Below are positions 23,516 through 53,513 of a DNA stretch of 64,000 nucleotides, piece after piece. Origin of the DNA: Glandiceps talaboti (taxonomy: Eukaryota > Hemichordata > Enteropneusta > Spengelidae). A program made the position numbers and the translations under genes. The notes under the pieces were generated by a model. The model searched no databases. It worked only from the letters and a program-made list of their open reading frames with translations, and was not told the origin of the DNA. Within the stretch, counting starts at the first letter, position 1, and each line of letters starts with the position of its first letter. The DNA lies in contig NC_135553.1 in the NCBI RefSeq assembly GCF_964340395.1, positions 8,841,001 to 8,905,000 of the forward strand. Reading direction: 5' to 3'.

Positions 23516-25822
23516 ATGGCTGAAGATGGAGATAGCAGTTTAGAACAGGAAGAAGAACTTATAGCCTTACAATCTATGTACCCAGAATTCCAAATTCTCT
23601 CGAATGATGATGGTTGCTATAGCAACAGAATTCAGATTTCCTTGCATGAACAGAAGCTGACTGTGATTTTCAGTCTGAAAGGTAAATGTTATGAAAGTAT
23701 TTGATTGGTAGACAGAGAAGGCAGAGAAGTACAAAAGAGAGAGAGTACAAAATCTTGACAAATGTAAGAAATATTATCAAGGAAGTTGTGAATACCATGA
23801 GAATTTGTAGAAATTCATGAGAATCAAGTGATTATCACAATTACATACCTTTATGTTTGAAATTGAAGACAGAACAACAACTACATTGCCATAAACCACG
23901 GCCTCTTTTATGACATCGACACCACCCAAGATACACCATCAATTGCACCAGACAAAAAGCATGCTCTGGTTTGCAAGAATGAAACAAGTGTGCAATTGTC
24001 AATTTCAGTTTATTTCCTGTTATCCATTCAAAATGTAGTTTGACTTCCACAATTATTGTTAGACCATTTTCACATATTAAAATCTACTCATAGCACGGCA
24101 ACAGATACCTGATAAACGTTACGTATTTCATAAAAGCATCCTTGAATCTAAGTTTTTATAAAAAATGTTCGATGCCATGAATGAGTATAGATTTAAAAGA
24201 AGATTCTTGTGTGCACCTCTGTTGACTTTAATCATACACTAAAACATGAACGTACACAATGAATCTAGAAATAGTGTAATATTATCATTCTTGACTATTT
24301 TATGATTTATCAACTTTCATATTCTGTTATTATTATTTTAGACACGTACCCAAAGTCATGTCCTAGGATTGATATCACAACAAATACTGAAAGTGGTCCA
24401 GCAGATGATCGAATCCAACAACTGTACGCTGAGTTGTACGACTTAGCTAAACAGAACATTGGCTCTGCAATGCTGTACACTCTTATACAGTATGCTGATG
24501 ATTGGGTGGCTGGTAAAACACAAAGTGATCATGACTCTGTTACCATGGCAACAGAGGAGACGAAAGATGATGATGATGAGCAAGTAGTGTGTCATTTTTA
24601 TCTCCAGGGAAAGTGTAGGTTTGGAGACAAATGCAGGAATGTTCACGATGGGACAAAGGATGATGTGGAAAACACTGACGAGATTAAAGATAAAGATAAG
24701 ACAGAGAAGAAGGATAAAAAGAAATATATAGATGATGAAATCGATACAAAGAAACCACCTATGAAGACTGCTGATGATGTTATTTCCAGAATATTATGGG
24801 ATAAGAGTCTCCCAGCCAAGCGGTTCACAGTTGGATATTTGGATCGATTCGTAGGTGTTATTGAAAATGCATTTACAACGTTTGACTGGACCAATGATAT
24901 TGCATCAGTAGACTACAATGTGTTAGCTATTCCCAGACATAGAATCCAGTACTTTAAGTACAAGGATGTCATTGTATGGGACAAAAATACTCGATTGGAT
25001 AACGTCTTTGGATCTACAGGTGGTGGCGTCACAATTCTGGGTGTCATTAAAAAGTACAAGAATGTGCAAGTCAAAGATGATGATGATGATGACAGTGATG
25101 ATGAAGATAGTGAAGATGATGAATTTCACTGGAATAAAGTGACTGAAGAAGAAGAAGATGATGATGATGAACCCGTTCAAACAGAGTCTGTACCATCAGC
25201 TAAAAGCAAACGTGACAATCCAAACCGACCAAACTACTTTGTTGCATTACGAGTCACCAATACTGATATCACTAGCGCTGTGAAGGGAATCCAGGACAAA
25301 ATAGTACAAGAGGAACCCAGGCTTGCAAAGTGTTGTATCCCTATCCCAAAACTTCACCTCACGTTGTGTACACTGAGAATCGACACAGAACACCAATTAC
25401 AAGCTGCTTGTAGGGCTCTCAAAGACATGAAGGACGAGTTATCACGTCTGCTTCCACCAACAACCTTACTTCGATTTCAAGGACTTCAGGTGTTCAATGA
25501 CAGAGTTCTTTATTCGGCACCCCAATCAGAACCAGCACTGCTAAGATTCAACAACAGTATGCTGTCACACTTTAAGGCAGACGGCGTCAGTCTAGCAGGT
25601 AACAGAGATAAGTTTGAACCCCATATGACACTCTTGAAACTGACACGTTCTGCCAGCAAAGAGCTGAAGGCTATTGATGACAATCTTTACTATGAATTTC
25701 TGGATGATGACTTTGGAACCCAACCAATTGAATCTATTCATCTGTGTTCCATGGGAGATGGTGTCAGACATGATGGATTCTATCACACAGCTCTTTCCTT
25801 AGATTTGTACGATGAAGATTAA
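23516..25822 (+). CDS. LENG9-like: LENG9-like RNA-processing protein: RWD, CCCH finger, MJ1316 and 2H phosphoesterase domains
   Basis: Two coding exons, 23516-23681 and 24342-25822, join in phase 1 (AAAG-GTAAAT donor, TATTTTAG acceptor) to give 548 residues. Domains in order: an RWD domain (about 8-112, with MYPEF and YPKSCPRI motifs); a CCCH zinc finger, C-x7-C-x5-C-x3-H (139-157); an acidic and lysine-rich linker; an MJ1316/DUF504-type domain (about 199-279, ISRILWDKSL to the LDNVFGSTG end), known as a recognition module for RNA cyclic or processed ends; an Asp/Glu tract; and an AKAP7-like 2H phosphoesterase domain (about 354-547) with both catalytic His motifs, HLTL at 394 and HMTL at 483. 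The CCCH, MJ1316 and 2H order is that of LENG9. A role in RNA end processing is inference from the domains. The acidic tract sits on a GAT-repeat DNA stretch (25076-25170). The ATG follows an acceptor-like CTCTAG by 26 bp, which suggests a non-coding exon upstream. Confidence 0.9.
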
Positions 25823-26305
25823 ATAATATCAATTTTAGAAATGTATCGAGGGGGGGAATATATTTTAGACAGGGGGTGTGCCACACATGTTCCAAATGTC
25901 TACCCTTTTCTAAGGATGTTATTCAGTCATGCTGAAGGTAAACATAAGCACTGCAGACCATGGCTTTTTAGGATTGGAAACATTTCTTCATGCATTAGAT
26001 ACACATCTTTATGGACCCCGTGTTTAGAGAATATTCAGACGGAAAAATTGGATGCATTTTGGGGGATTTTTTGTAACAAAGTTACCTATTACAGCAACGC
26101 ACTCCCATTCACCATCCTAGGGGAGTTCTCCCCTGGGATGAATTTGAAATTTTACTCGACTTTGTAAAAATGAAGTGAATGATATGCTTTTATAAAAGAC
26201 TCAGATTTTCAGACTGAGATTTTTATACCTGTAAAAAATATTGAAAAATTGAGATTATCACAAATGCATCATGAATTGCAAAATAAAATACATTTTGTTA
26301 AGAGA
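25823..26305 (+). terminator. 3' UTR and poly(A) signal of the LENG9-like gene
   Basis: After the stop codon the sequence is non-coding, and an AATAAA hexamer occurs at 26282-26287, which fits cleavage near 26300. Open frames within it are short and unsupported. Confidence 0.55.
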
Positions 26306-26378
26306 ATTGGTCATGATGTGCATTCTTGTAAATGACGATTTTTAGATGTATGATAGAAAACACAGAAGTTTACAACTG

Positions 26379-26647
26379 CAGGGGTGGACAAATCATTTTG
26401 TGCACCGGTGGTCCCTGGACCAGTGCCTTAAAAAATCCAGTGTCCTGCTGAAAGAATTAGTGGTCCAAGGTCCCACTAATGTGAAACATTAAATCTTGCT
26501 TATGAATCTGTATATTCAGGCGACTTTTTAATAGTTATTATAATAGTAAGGTACTGGTCCGACGGACCAGACAAGGTAAAATTTGTGTGGTCCGCCCCAA
26601 AAAATCGCTAGTCCCGGACCCAGGACCAGTGGATTTGTTCACCCCAG
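26379..26647. mobile_element. hAT-like MITE, 269 bp, 5-bp target duplication
   Basis: The left end CAGGGGTGGACAAATC and the reverse of the right end, CTGGGGTGAACAAATC, form terminal repeats with two mismatches. AACTG flanks both sides (26374-26378 and 26648-26652). The interior is rich in GGTCC and GGACC words that also pair. The CAGGG-type end and short duplication fit the hAT superfamily; no transposase is present. Confidence 0.7.
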
Positions 26648-26777
26648 AACTGTATTGAAAAACATGATAAAGATACAAGAGTGTCACCATGGAAATCTTA
26701 ATTTTGATTTATGATGTAATGATGGTTCATATTTACCTGATCTTCTTCATTGTCAACAATTTCAAAATAATTACATA

Positions 26778-27081
26778 AGCCCTGTCCTAATTGAATCAAT
26801 TTGAAATCGATTAAAATTGCATTGATCGTCAAATCATTTCAAAACTGGTTTCTGTCCCCATGACAATGCTGAGCATTGCACTTGAATCAATTCACCTTTG
26901 CTTTTGCATCAGGCAGTGTCAAATCTGTTTACTTTCAATTCATTTCAAAATCACCCTCTGATGTGGTTTTTGCATCAATTAAATTAAATCAGTTCGAAAC
27001 TGATAGAGTGCATGTGGGAACAGAAAAACAGATTTTAATCAGATTTTGAACCAATTCATAATTCCACATGGGGACAGGGCT
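26778..27081. mobile_element. TIR element of about 304 bp
   Basis: Begins AGCCCTGTCC and ends GGACAGGGCT. The interior is A/T-rich with repeated ATCAATT, AAATCAG and CATTTCAAAA words that partly pair across the element. The target duplication is not clear, so ends are approximate. Confidence 0.6.
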
Positions 27082-27267
27082 ATTGAAACTCTACAAGGAA
27101 ATACCACTGAAAATAGTATAAGTTAACACCAACTGAATATAAACCTGGTTACCATTCCCAATGATGCAAGAATTGTTGGACACCCTGGCATACTGGAAAA
27201 TCCCCAGGCATATGTAATCCTGCCTACATGTTTATGAGTGGTTCCGCCTGAATACAAATGATATTGG

Positions 27268-27608
27268 AGTCATGATGGTTGATGAATAGTTAGCATAGCC
27301 AGCTTGGAATCTGCTGGTTCGCAGGTTTGAACCTTGTTGCTGCCACTTGTTTCTGCGTGGCGTGAGTCCTTTGGTAATAGTTGAACCACAGTTATGCCCC
27401 CGTCAAACCCAGCTGTATAATTAGGGACCTCGTAGGATAGAGGTTGCAATGTGACTGCTTTAATCCTATGTGCTTACAGACACTGCAAAGGTTGAGGAAG
27501 TAGAAAGGCGATGCGTTGTACTGCTATAGATCCATGCCGGAGGTAATAATTGTAAAGCACTTTGAGCCCAAAGTAAAAAACTACATTATATTATTATCAT
27601 TATTATTT
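27268..27608 (+). mobile_element. tRNA-derived SINE
   Basis: The 5' part resembles a tRNA with pol III boxes: TAGTTAGCATAGCCAGC as an A-box region, then GGAATCTGCTGGTTCGCAGG and TTTGAACC as the B-box region. The 3' part carries GTAAAGCACTTTGAGC, a tail motif I know from several animal SINE families, and ends in ATT/TTA repeats. It lies directly after two MITEs. Family name not assigned. Confidence 0.7.
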
Positions 27609-28160
27609 CTACATTACATTATTGTTTTTATATTGCTATGATTGACAATACATACTCTGTATGATGTATCTGAACATTTATAAAAATACAGTAAACATTT
27701 TTAACCCTCACGTTTTTTAGCAAAGCAAGAATGTAACCATCTGATCAAGGCAAGATTACACATATATACCTATGGGAGTTCTTTGAATTTTGTAGCTATC
27801 AGGGTGATTCACTATGGGACTGCCATCATAGAACCAGGATTATAAGGATGAAACTTGTAATCTCATGGGACATCAAATGGATTCTGTCAAGTGATATAAA
27901 AAAAAAGTGAGACAGACAACACTTTGTTTGGGAAAATACCATGAAATGTGAGAGTGAATGACAATTTGTTGGAATGTGAAAATTGAATGTTATTCTCAAA
28001 GTGCATCGCTTTCTCCATGTATCAAAGTATTCTCATCATATGTACTACAGATTAAAATGTACAACTTTCGATATACAAAACGTAGTTACAAAAAATTATC
28101 TGAGGTGGGCAGAATTTAAATAAATTCCAACTTGTTCAACATGTATTCATCAGAAACTCC

Positions 28161-28284
28161 TAAATAAATAAATAAATAAATAAATAAATAGATAAATAAA
28201 ATGAATAAATAAATAAATAAAATGAATGAATGAATGAATGAATGAATGAATGAATGAATGAATGAATGAATAAATAAATAAATA
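28161..28284. repeat. (AAAT)n and (AATG)n microsatellite
   Basis: AAAT repeats, then AATG repeats, then AAAT again. The reverse strand reads as a run of Ile, His, Ser, Phe and Leu codons with no gene value. 27609-28160 and 28285-29377 contain no supported gene. Confidence 0.95.
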
Positions 28285-29377
28285 CAAATAAAGGTCAGCC
28301 TGCCAAATAGAGTATTATGTACGACGATACCCTGTATTTGTGTTTTTAAAAATTTCACTGGACGGTAATTTCATTCATATCTCTTTTTACCCTATTACCA
28401 ATAGAGGGCGCTGTTGCACGAAATGTCAAAATACGGTGATGAAACGTGCATGGATATGCATGCAGTCTCCCAACGTTGAAATTATGCTGGGGAATTCAAG
28501 TAGTGAGGAAACCTGGGATTGAAGTACTTGCGTTCACCCCTACGTCGAATTACACGTACATATTTGCAAATGTGTTTTCAAATTCGAAGGAAAATAGCTC
28601 TCTTGCTTGAATTCGAACAGAACATAATGAAATTACATAATAATGATTTTAGTCGGTTGATATAGCACTTTACCTTGGCACATGTCTATAAGAGCAGACT
28701 TATAAGAGGACAATGGCATTTAAACTTCATCAACTTCTTGGGGAGCATACAATCCAACTGTATAGGATTCTCGATTAGTATCTTTGCAATACGAAATACG
28801 GTATAAAAGCCTTGAAATCATGGCTTATTAAATGACGCATATTGATAAAACAAAATTACACGGAGGAGATACAACATGTACTTGAAAATATATTTTCTTT
28901 ACTCTTGACGTCAGCAAAACGTGAACGATTATGTTTATAATACTGGTGCCTTTTCCAGCCTAGTTAATCTACATTGCAGTTAATATTGTTTTTTACTTTG
29001 GTTTGTTTTGCAGTAGATGCCCAAATCAATCAAGATGATCACAGCATGCATTCCTATAGCATAGACAAGGAATAAAAATACATCTTGCCAATCTGTGTTC
29101 TTCGTCTGTGTCTGCAATCCGCACCGTTACCTTTTCCGTCCACAAGTTTATGTAAATGCGGAATGTTCAATTAGACGTGAAGAAGTCAGTGGACGAGAAA
29201 GGTAACGGATTGTCTACCTACAAACGGCTATGTGACCAAATGGGTCACTTATTCATTAAAAATCTTAAGATCTAGCATAGGTTACGTCTATATGGAGTCG
29301 ATAGTTGTTTAGTACCTATTCGATGCTAGTAAGAATAATTATTTAACTTTGTCTTCAGTCCCCGAGTGCAAGGTAAT

Positions 29378-29495
29378 ATGGGGGGGGGGGGTATGGAACT
29401 CTGACAAAGTGGCACGTGTAACTGGTGGGGCGGAAGCCATTGGAAGAGCTTTAACAGAACGATTACTGGAGGAGAGAATTAAGGTGGTATATTAA
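29378..29495 (+). pseudogene. Short-chain dehydrogenase N-terminal fragment (15-PGDH-like)
   Basis: Codons at 29403-29483 give Asp-Lys-Val-Ala-Arg-Val-Thr-Gly-Gly-Ala then Glu-Ala-Ile-Gly-Arg-Ala, the first strand and TGxxxxIG dinucleotide-binding turn of SDR enzymes, closest in feel to 15-hydroxyprostaglandin dehydrogenase. An ATG at 29378 precedes an 11-base G-run that puts it out of frame with the SDR codons; one G fewer would restore the frame. After Lys the frame reads Val-Val-Tyr then stops; an exon end at AAG-GTGGTA is possible, matching where such genes often break. The third glycine of the usual GxxxGxG is absent. No later SDR exon was found on this strand. Either a fragment or a real first exon with an assembly error in the G-run. 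Confidence 0.55.
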
Positions 29496-29883
29496 TCAGA
29501 ACTTGATGCATGACGTCGACAATCTGTATATGATATCACGTATTTCGAATTCGTTTCCACACTAGATACCACCATAGTCGTGACGTCATAATCTAATCAT
29601 ATGGCTATGAATATGATAAATCTTGCGCTAAATGACATATTTTTTAAAATAAGTATTGGATATAATAAAACTTTTTTCTTGTCACCAACATAGAGAGTGT
29701 TGTGAGGCTTTGTTGACTTCAGTTTCACAGCTTAGGATCGAATGGCATGTATATATATTTTTCGTATTTGATTTCCGGTTCCCAATGTCGTTTGTGAATG
29801 AGAATTGTAATGGTATTTTATTCATCAAATTGTTAAAATAAAACAATATTACCAATCTTTGAATCACGTTAAGATATCTGGGT

Positions 29884-29981
29884 ACAGTTGTTGGTGGCGT
29901 TCCATATCAGCTACTGGTTATAATACGGCAGTGACGAAAATACTGTGTATGTGGATTATGTGAAGCGCCGCCAACGACTGT
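29884..29981. repeat. Short inverted repeat pair
   Basis: ACAGTTGTTGGTGGCGTTC and the inverse GAAGCGCCGCCAACGACTGT are separated by about 60 bp. A second hairpin, GTTCCGTATA and TATATGGAAC, follows at 30010-30030. Possibly an old MITE. Confidence 0.5.
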
Positions 29982-30057
29982 TTACAGTCTATGGTAATGC
30001 CAGACCATCGTTCCGTATAATATATGGAACGTTACGAATATGAAGGGTGTTAGCTTG

Positions 30058-30264
<207 letters not shown>

Positions 30265-31054
30265 TAACCTAACCTAACTATCTAACCGTTTTCAATGCCT
30301 TATTGAGTAACAGTTGTCTGCACGTCGTTTTATTTTCTTCATATTCCCATCCCACTCCTCTCCTTCCCCTTTCCCCCTATGTCATGATGCCATGCTCTAC
30401 CCTTTGAGTATTAATAGTCCTTCCCCTTTGAAGTTGATTGCACTTTTCGCCAACGGAGTTCAACTTGATCGACTTACTCTGAAAAGCTGAACTTTTTAAA
30501 TTCCCTGTGGCGATTTCTGTATTTGTGTAATCACTAGCTATTGAGAGAAAAGACCCTGTGGACAAGGACGGTATATAACGTGAGATTAAACGTACAAACA
30601 TGTATTGCTGTCATATCTGTCTACTAAATGTAACCTGCAGGGCACACAGATTTTATGAACGGATTTGTTTGCAAGTATTAATAACCTCAACTTCACTGAC
30701 AACCTTATGTTGGCAACTATTCATCGAGTCTATCTCATTATCCATCGAGTCTCACGATTTCGCAAACATTGCTTATCTTACGATGGTTCCTACGATGGTT
30801 CACCTGTATGTTTGGTCCTGTGAGACTTCAGAGCACAAATACCCCACTATTAAACTTCAAAGATAACGCAATTTTAGATCATTGATAAGTAGTCTGAAAC
30901 TAACACAAAATCTTATCTACTTTTCTCATTGCATGCTTAGCTTGCCTACTTTTGTCTCCTGGGACAGGATGAATTATGTATCAACAACTTGAAGAATGTG
31001 AGTAGATATATCTGGAAATAAACCATGCACACCTATCAAACAGGTATTACGTAA

Positions 31055-31097
31055 ATGCTACAAACTCATTTTGTAATTTACAACGGACATATACATA

Positions 31098-31136
<39 letters not shown>

Positions 31137-31154
31137 TGTGTCTCTATGTGTGAG

Positions 31155-31221
<67 letters not shown>

Positions 31222-31250
31222 TTGTAGATTACAAAATGAGTTTGTAGCAT
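31055..31250. mobile_element. MITE with 30-bp terminal repeats around a TG/TA microsatellite
   Basis: The left arm 31055-31084 starts ATGCTACAAACTCATTTTGT. The right arm 31221-31250 is its reverse complement with one difference. Between them are about 136 bp, mostly (TG)n and (TA)n. The two long microsatellites therefore form the body of a TIR element. Confidence 0.8.
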
Positions 31251-31540
31251 AAGGTGCCAAGACATCGCTCAAAATTCAACAATACAAATATTAAAGACAT
31301 ATTAATTAAAAACGAAATCTTTAATAAAGATGATTTCATATGAAATACTACTTATTTTTTATGCAAGTAGTGTTCACAGCACGTCATTATCTTGGTTTTA
31401 AAGTATACTTTTGTCATTCACTTTCAATTTCTAAATTGAAAAACAACTCCCTTGCGCTGAATGTTATTGTCATCCCACGACAAATATGCAAATATTAATA
31501 AACATTTAAACATTTGGGGGAACGTGATGTCATGTCATGT

Positions 31541-31555
31541 GATTTGATTTGATTT

Positions 31556-31641
<86 letters not shown>

Positions 31642-31674
31642 GTCTGTCTGTCTGTGTATGTCTGTCTGCCTGCC

Positions 31675-31731
<57 letters not shown>

Positions 31732-31782
31732 GAGTGAGTGAGTGAGTGAGTGAATGAGTGAGTGAGTGAGTGGGTGGGTGAG
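31541..31782. repeat. Compound (TG)n, (CTGT)n and (GAGT)n microsatellite
   Basis: TTGAT units, then TG, then CTGT or CTGC, then GAGT or GGGT. The open frames of Thr, Asp, Arg and Gln codons on the minus strand are artefacts. 31783-32693 has no supported gene. Confidence 0.98.
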
Positions 31783-32691
31783 ATAGTGTGCATACGTGTA
31801 TGTGTGCCAAGATTTGATAACATGTTTCATGTAGTTCACGATATTATTTTAAGATTGTGTAAGTACACTCATTTAAACTAAAGAAGTGTACGGTTTTCAA
31901 TGACTTCCGTTGCAGTGACTGTAAGAGGGACGAAATAACGACTCACGGAAATTGATAGATTGCAACGGAAATGGGAATGAGTTGATATTTGCTACCATAA
32001 TGGACAAATTGATGGACGTGTTATTATCAATATTTGAGCCGTTGAAGGTCATTACTCCCTTTCCTTCTATTTATGCCACATATGAAAATAATAATAAGAA
32101 AGAATTGAATAGACAGACTGAGTGTGTTAGCAAGTTATTTGATATGGTTTCATGTTTTGATGTCATAGTATTGTAGTGTAGTGTGCACAATGAAGCTGTA
32201 ATGATATCTCATTGTCATATCTTTCACAAATACCACAATGTCATGTTGTGTACGTGTATTTATGTATTTAATGAAAATATTATAGCCTGATTATCAATGT
32301 TTCTAAATCTCATTTCGAAGTTAGCTCTATATAAAAACTTTATTCACCGAAATCTTCATTAAAAGATAATAATACAAATAAATTTGTATTTGTAAAATGA
32401 CTAAAATCCTTGCAAATATGGCATAATATAATGTAAGCTCTCCACAATGCATTACTTCCTTCTCAATTGTCCATTCTTCACACTGTGTATGTTGTCGAAA
32501 TAATTGCTTTCCAAGTTTCCAAGGTAATCAAATGGATTGTCCTTTATATAATTGCAACCATGCTTAAAACGCATTAATGAACGATATCACTTCATTTGTG
32601 TCTGTTTACTGAGAACATTGAATATCAATCACATGGTAACGTACCCACTCGTTGTATGAGAGTAAAGTGATTACATAGATGCAAATGTGTG

Positions 32692-33160
<469 letters not shown>

Positions 33161-34328
33161 GGTTGGATGATATCTCTATTGATAGCGAGGCAAGTAAAAG
33201 TACTCCCCTTTGAGGATCGTGACATTACGACCAAATTGCGGGATTTTTTCCGGTGATTTGCGACACGCAAGGAAAAAGAAGAAAACATGGGATCTACACA
33301 ACGCTAGCAAGGTACATATGTAATCATAGATATTATAACATCAGATCAACATGGTTATAGCAATATTTCACATTTTAAATAAGATTTATTGATTGTTAAA
33401 CAACAAACCTTTTCGTTTTATTACAATTTAATTATTAATAACACATTTTAAATTTCAACGTAATCACTTACAGTAAATATATTATCCTATCTATCAAATG
33501 CTGTGGACTAATTAAATGTACCAGTTTTTCCTAACAATCTGGGTTATCATCTTCCTGAAGGAACACCCCTGGCAAATGTCAGAACAATGTGTAGACTATC
33601 ATAAAATAAAATCGAGCTGAGCTGAAAACAGAATTGAAGTGTGCAGGTGTTTCGCTTTTCAGACCTTCAGGGATCATCAGTATATGCAGAGTCAACAAAT
33701 ACCAATTAATACATCAAATCTGTAGAGCATCCGTCGTAATATATAGCTAATGATTGGATAGCAGATTAGATGTGCCTCGCAACGGCAATGACAACTCTAG
33801 AAAGAGGCTAGATAATCTATCACTTGAAGATATGTTAAAGTCATTACATGCAATTCCATTTAATCTGTGCCTCAATAAATGGAATATTCATATCATGGAA
33901 AAGGTCACGCCAAAGGTATTTCGCTTTCCTTAAGCTTGCTGGTTACAACGTTTTCAACGGAGTATATACAATTATGTCTGTACATATTTAAAATTCTGTA
34001 GAAAATATATCTAAAAAATAACCCCCGTAGTGTCACAGACATGGGCGCGCGGAACAGAGACAACATGATATAGTTGTAATGGCAATGTACTTATTCAGTT
34101 TAATAGTATCAACAAGTAAATCCGACTCGGTTCAGTGAATAGAATAGAATAGAATTGATGGTTTGGAAATGTGGCAAATTTTACAATTATGAATACTGTT
34201 TTCTTTCGGTATACAGCAAACTTCCATGACTTGATTTTGAACTTGATATTGCAAGATAAAGTGCGGTATAGTAGTATGCACTCCTTAGAAATGTTGCAAT
34301 AGAAGCCTGTTTAGTTCAAACACACCGT

Positions 34329-34665
34329 CGTCTGCTTCACAAAAATGTTACTAACATTGCTACATTTTATCGTCTGCTTCACAAAAACATTGCTAACATT
34401 GCTACATTTTATCGTCTGCTTCACAAAAATATTACTAACATTGTTAAATTTTATCATCTGCTTCACAAAAATACTACTAACATTGCTACATTTTATCGTC
34501 TGCTTCACAAACATAGTACTAACATTGCTACCTTTTATCGTCTGCTTCACAGAAATAGTACCAACATTGCTACATTTTATCGTCTGGCTAAACAATAATC
34601 TTACTAACATTGCTACATTTTATCATTTGGCTTGACAAAATTGAAGTACTAGTAGATAAATTGCT
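34329..34665. repeat. 42-bp minisatellite, open on both strands
   Basis: About eight units of CGTCTGCTTCACAAAAATAT plus TACTAACATTGCTACATTTTAT. The starts at 34329, 34371 and 34413 show an exact 42-bp period. Because 42 is divisible by three, both strands carry repeated 14-residue frames about 100 codons long. These are repeat artefacts. Confidence 0.92.
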
Positions 34666-35248
34666 ACATTTTATTCCTTTAAAATGAAACAATATACTAT
34701 ATCCTGTTACCGTACTGTAAATTATTTCGGTAACGACCTGCTGAAAAGTACATGTAGCTCGTGCAAAGAAATGTAGTGTACCATTGGTAAGAATTTTGAC
34801 GATAAGTACCAACTTTGTGGAGCCAAGCGATGCTGAAATGATTTTTTTTGGTTGTATCAGACGACGCATTGCTTCAAATCAACTGGCTTCCATTGAATAT
34901 ACAGAAACGTGTTTGTTGGCAAATATTCTTCGTATAAGTAGAACTATAGAACAATTCAGCAGTAGAACAATTCAGTTCATCGAACAAGTTATCCAAATGT
35001 ATTATCCATTCAAAATGACTACAAAACTATGAGCTACCCCTACGTTAAGATTTAGGTATTGTAAAATATTCAACTAATACCTTTCCGTTTATGTACATCC
35101 TGAGTTCCGTTGATTTATATATAGAAAAGAATATAGTAAAAAACAACAACTCAGATTTGGCAAAATAATTTGGAAATCTGAGTAATTCAATATTATCAAA
35201 AATAACACCGACAAAAAAAAACATTTCTTAAAAGTAAGTTCCCATCTA

Positions 35249-52429
<17,181 letters not shown>

Positions 52430-52545
52430 GAAAATCCAAATACCTAACGTGTGTCAACATTGATGTATTGCGGATTGCCAACCTAACCATCCGAGTAAAT
52501 TTGTAAATGTCATATAAAAAGTCGGGTGTCTGGATATATCAGCTT

Positions 52546-52565
52546 CTTATTACTATAGTAATAAG
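52546..52565. repeat. Perfect 20-bp palindrome
   Basis: CTTATTACTATAGTAATAAG is its own reverse complement. No flanking duplication, so it may be chance or a regulatory dyad about 120 bp upstream of the inferred receptor start codon. Confidence 0.7.
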
Positions 52566-53475
52566 ACGGCTACATCAAGTAATGTTTGACCAAGGCGATG
52601 ATAGTGATGATGACATTGTCCGCAGTTTATAATGGATTTTACATCCTGGTGATCATCCCGCCACTGGTCACACACGTCATAATAAGCTTACACTACATAA
52701 TTGCACATAGCGCATATCAGTGAATAATACATCTATATTCATCTCGATGTTGTTGTTCATACACGTTGGCGACTAGATCATAAAAGCTATGACTAAACCA
52801 TGTACGCAAAGCTCACATAGGTCTATATCACCCACTTCTGCGTACAAAACGTTAATATGATTGCGAACTGGCTCCACAGCAACGCACATCATGTGTACTA
52901 TACGACTAAACGGTGAAAATGGATTTATTGCAAGTGCGACGTATTCACGTATTAACATATGCATACATCGGAACAATTATATTATACGTTGTATCCTAGC
53001 ACAATATCAGTATATTAATGATGGGTCATAAATCAAAGTTTAATCACTATTTCAGAGTACAAAAGGACAATGCAAGAGGCTTGTATATATATATATACTG
53101 TACATCTATATAAATGTTGATTATGCTCTGTCCTGTACACAATATTTCATTTCAAAGTCTCATAAGCTTTCGCATGATCACCAGCGATTCAACAAACACC
53201 TAACATACTCCTGCTATATGTGATACGTGGCATTGTCGATCTCTTTGGGTATTCGAATAAATAAAAATACTCTTTATTTATACTGGACAGTTCTTTAAGT
53301 ATATCTCCCAACAAGTCCAGTGAGAGTCATCCCTCTATAATGGGATCATGGTTAATGCAGGAGAAAACCTGAGTTGTTCGGTAGAGTCAAACTGAACGAC
53401 ATTTTTCTTATAATCACTTACAGCGTGGTAAATTTTAATCAAAGCCTGAATGGGTTCGTTGCGAGTGCTTTAAAC

Positions 53476-53513
53476 CATGGATGTATTAATAATTAAATCC
53501 TAATACATCCATG
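53476..53513. mobile_element. Tiny palindromic hairpin insertion, ATGGATGTATTAG type, copy 2
   Basis: 38 bp with arms CATGGATGTATTA and TAATACATCCATG around a 12-base AT-rich loop. Flanks are TTTAAAC (53469-53475) and TCTAAAC (53514-53520), a 7-bp duplication with one mismatch. Same stem as 1202-1237, 52 kb away. Confidence 0.72.
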
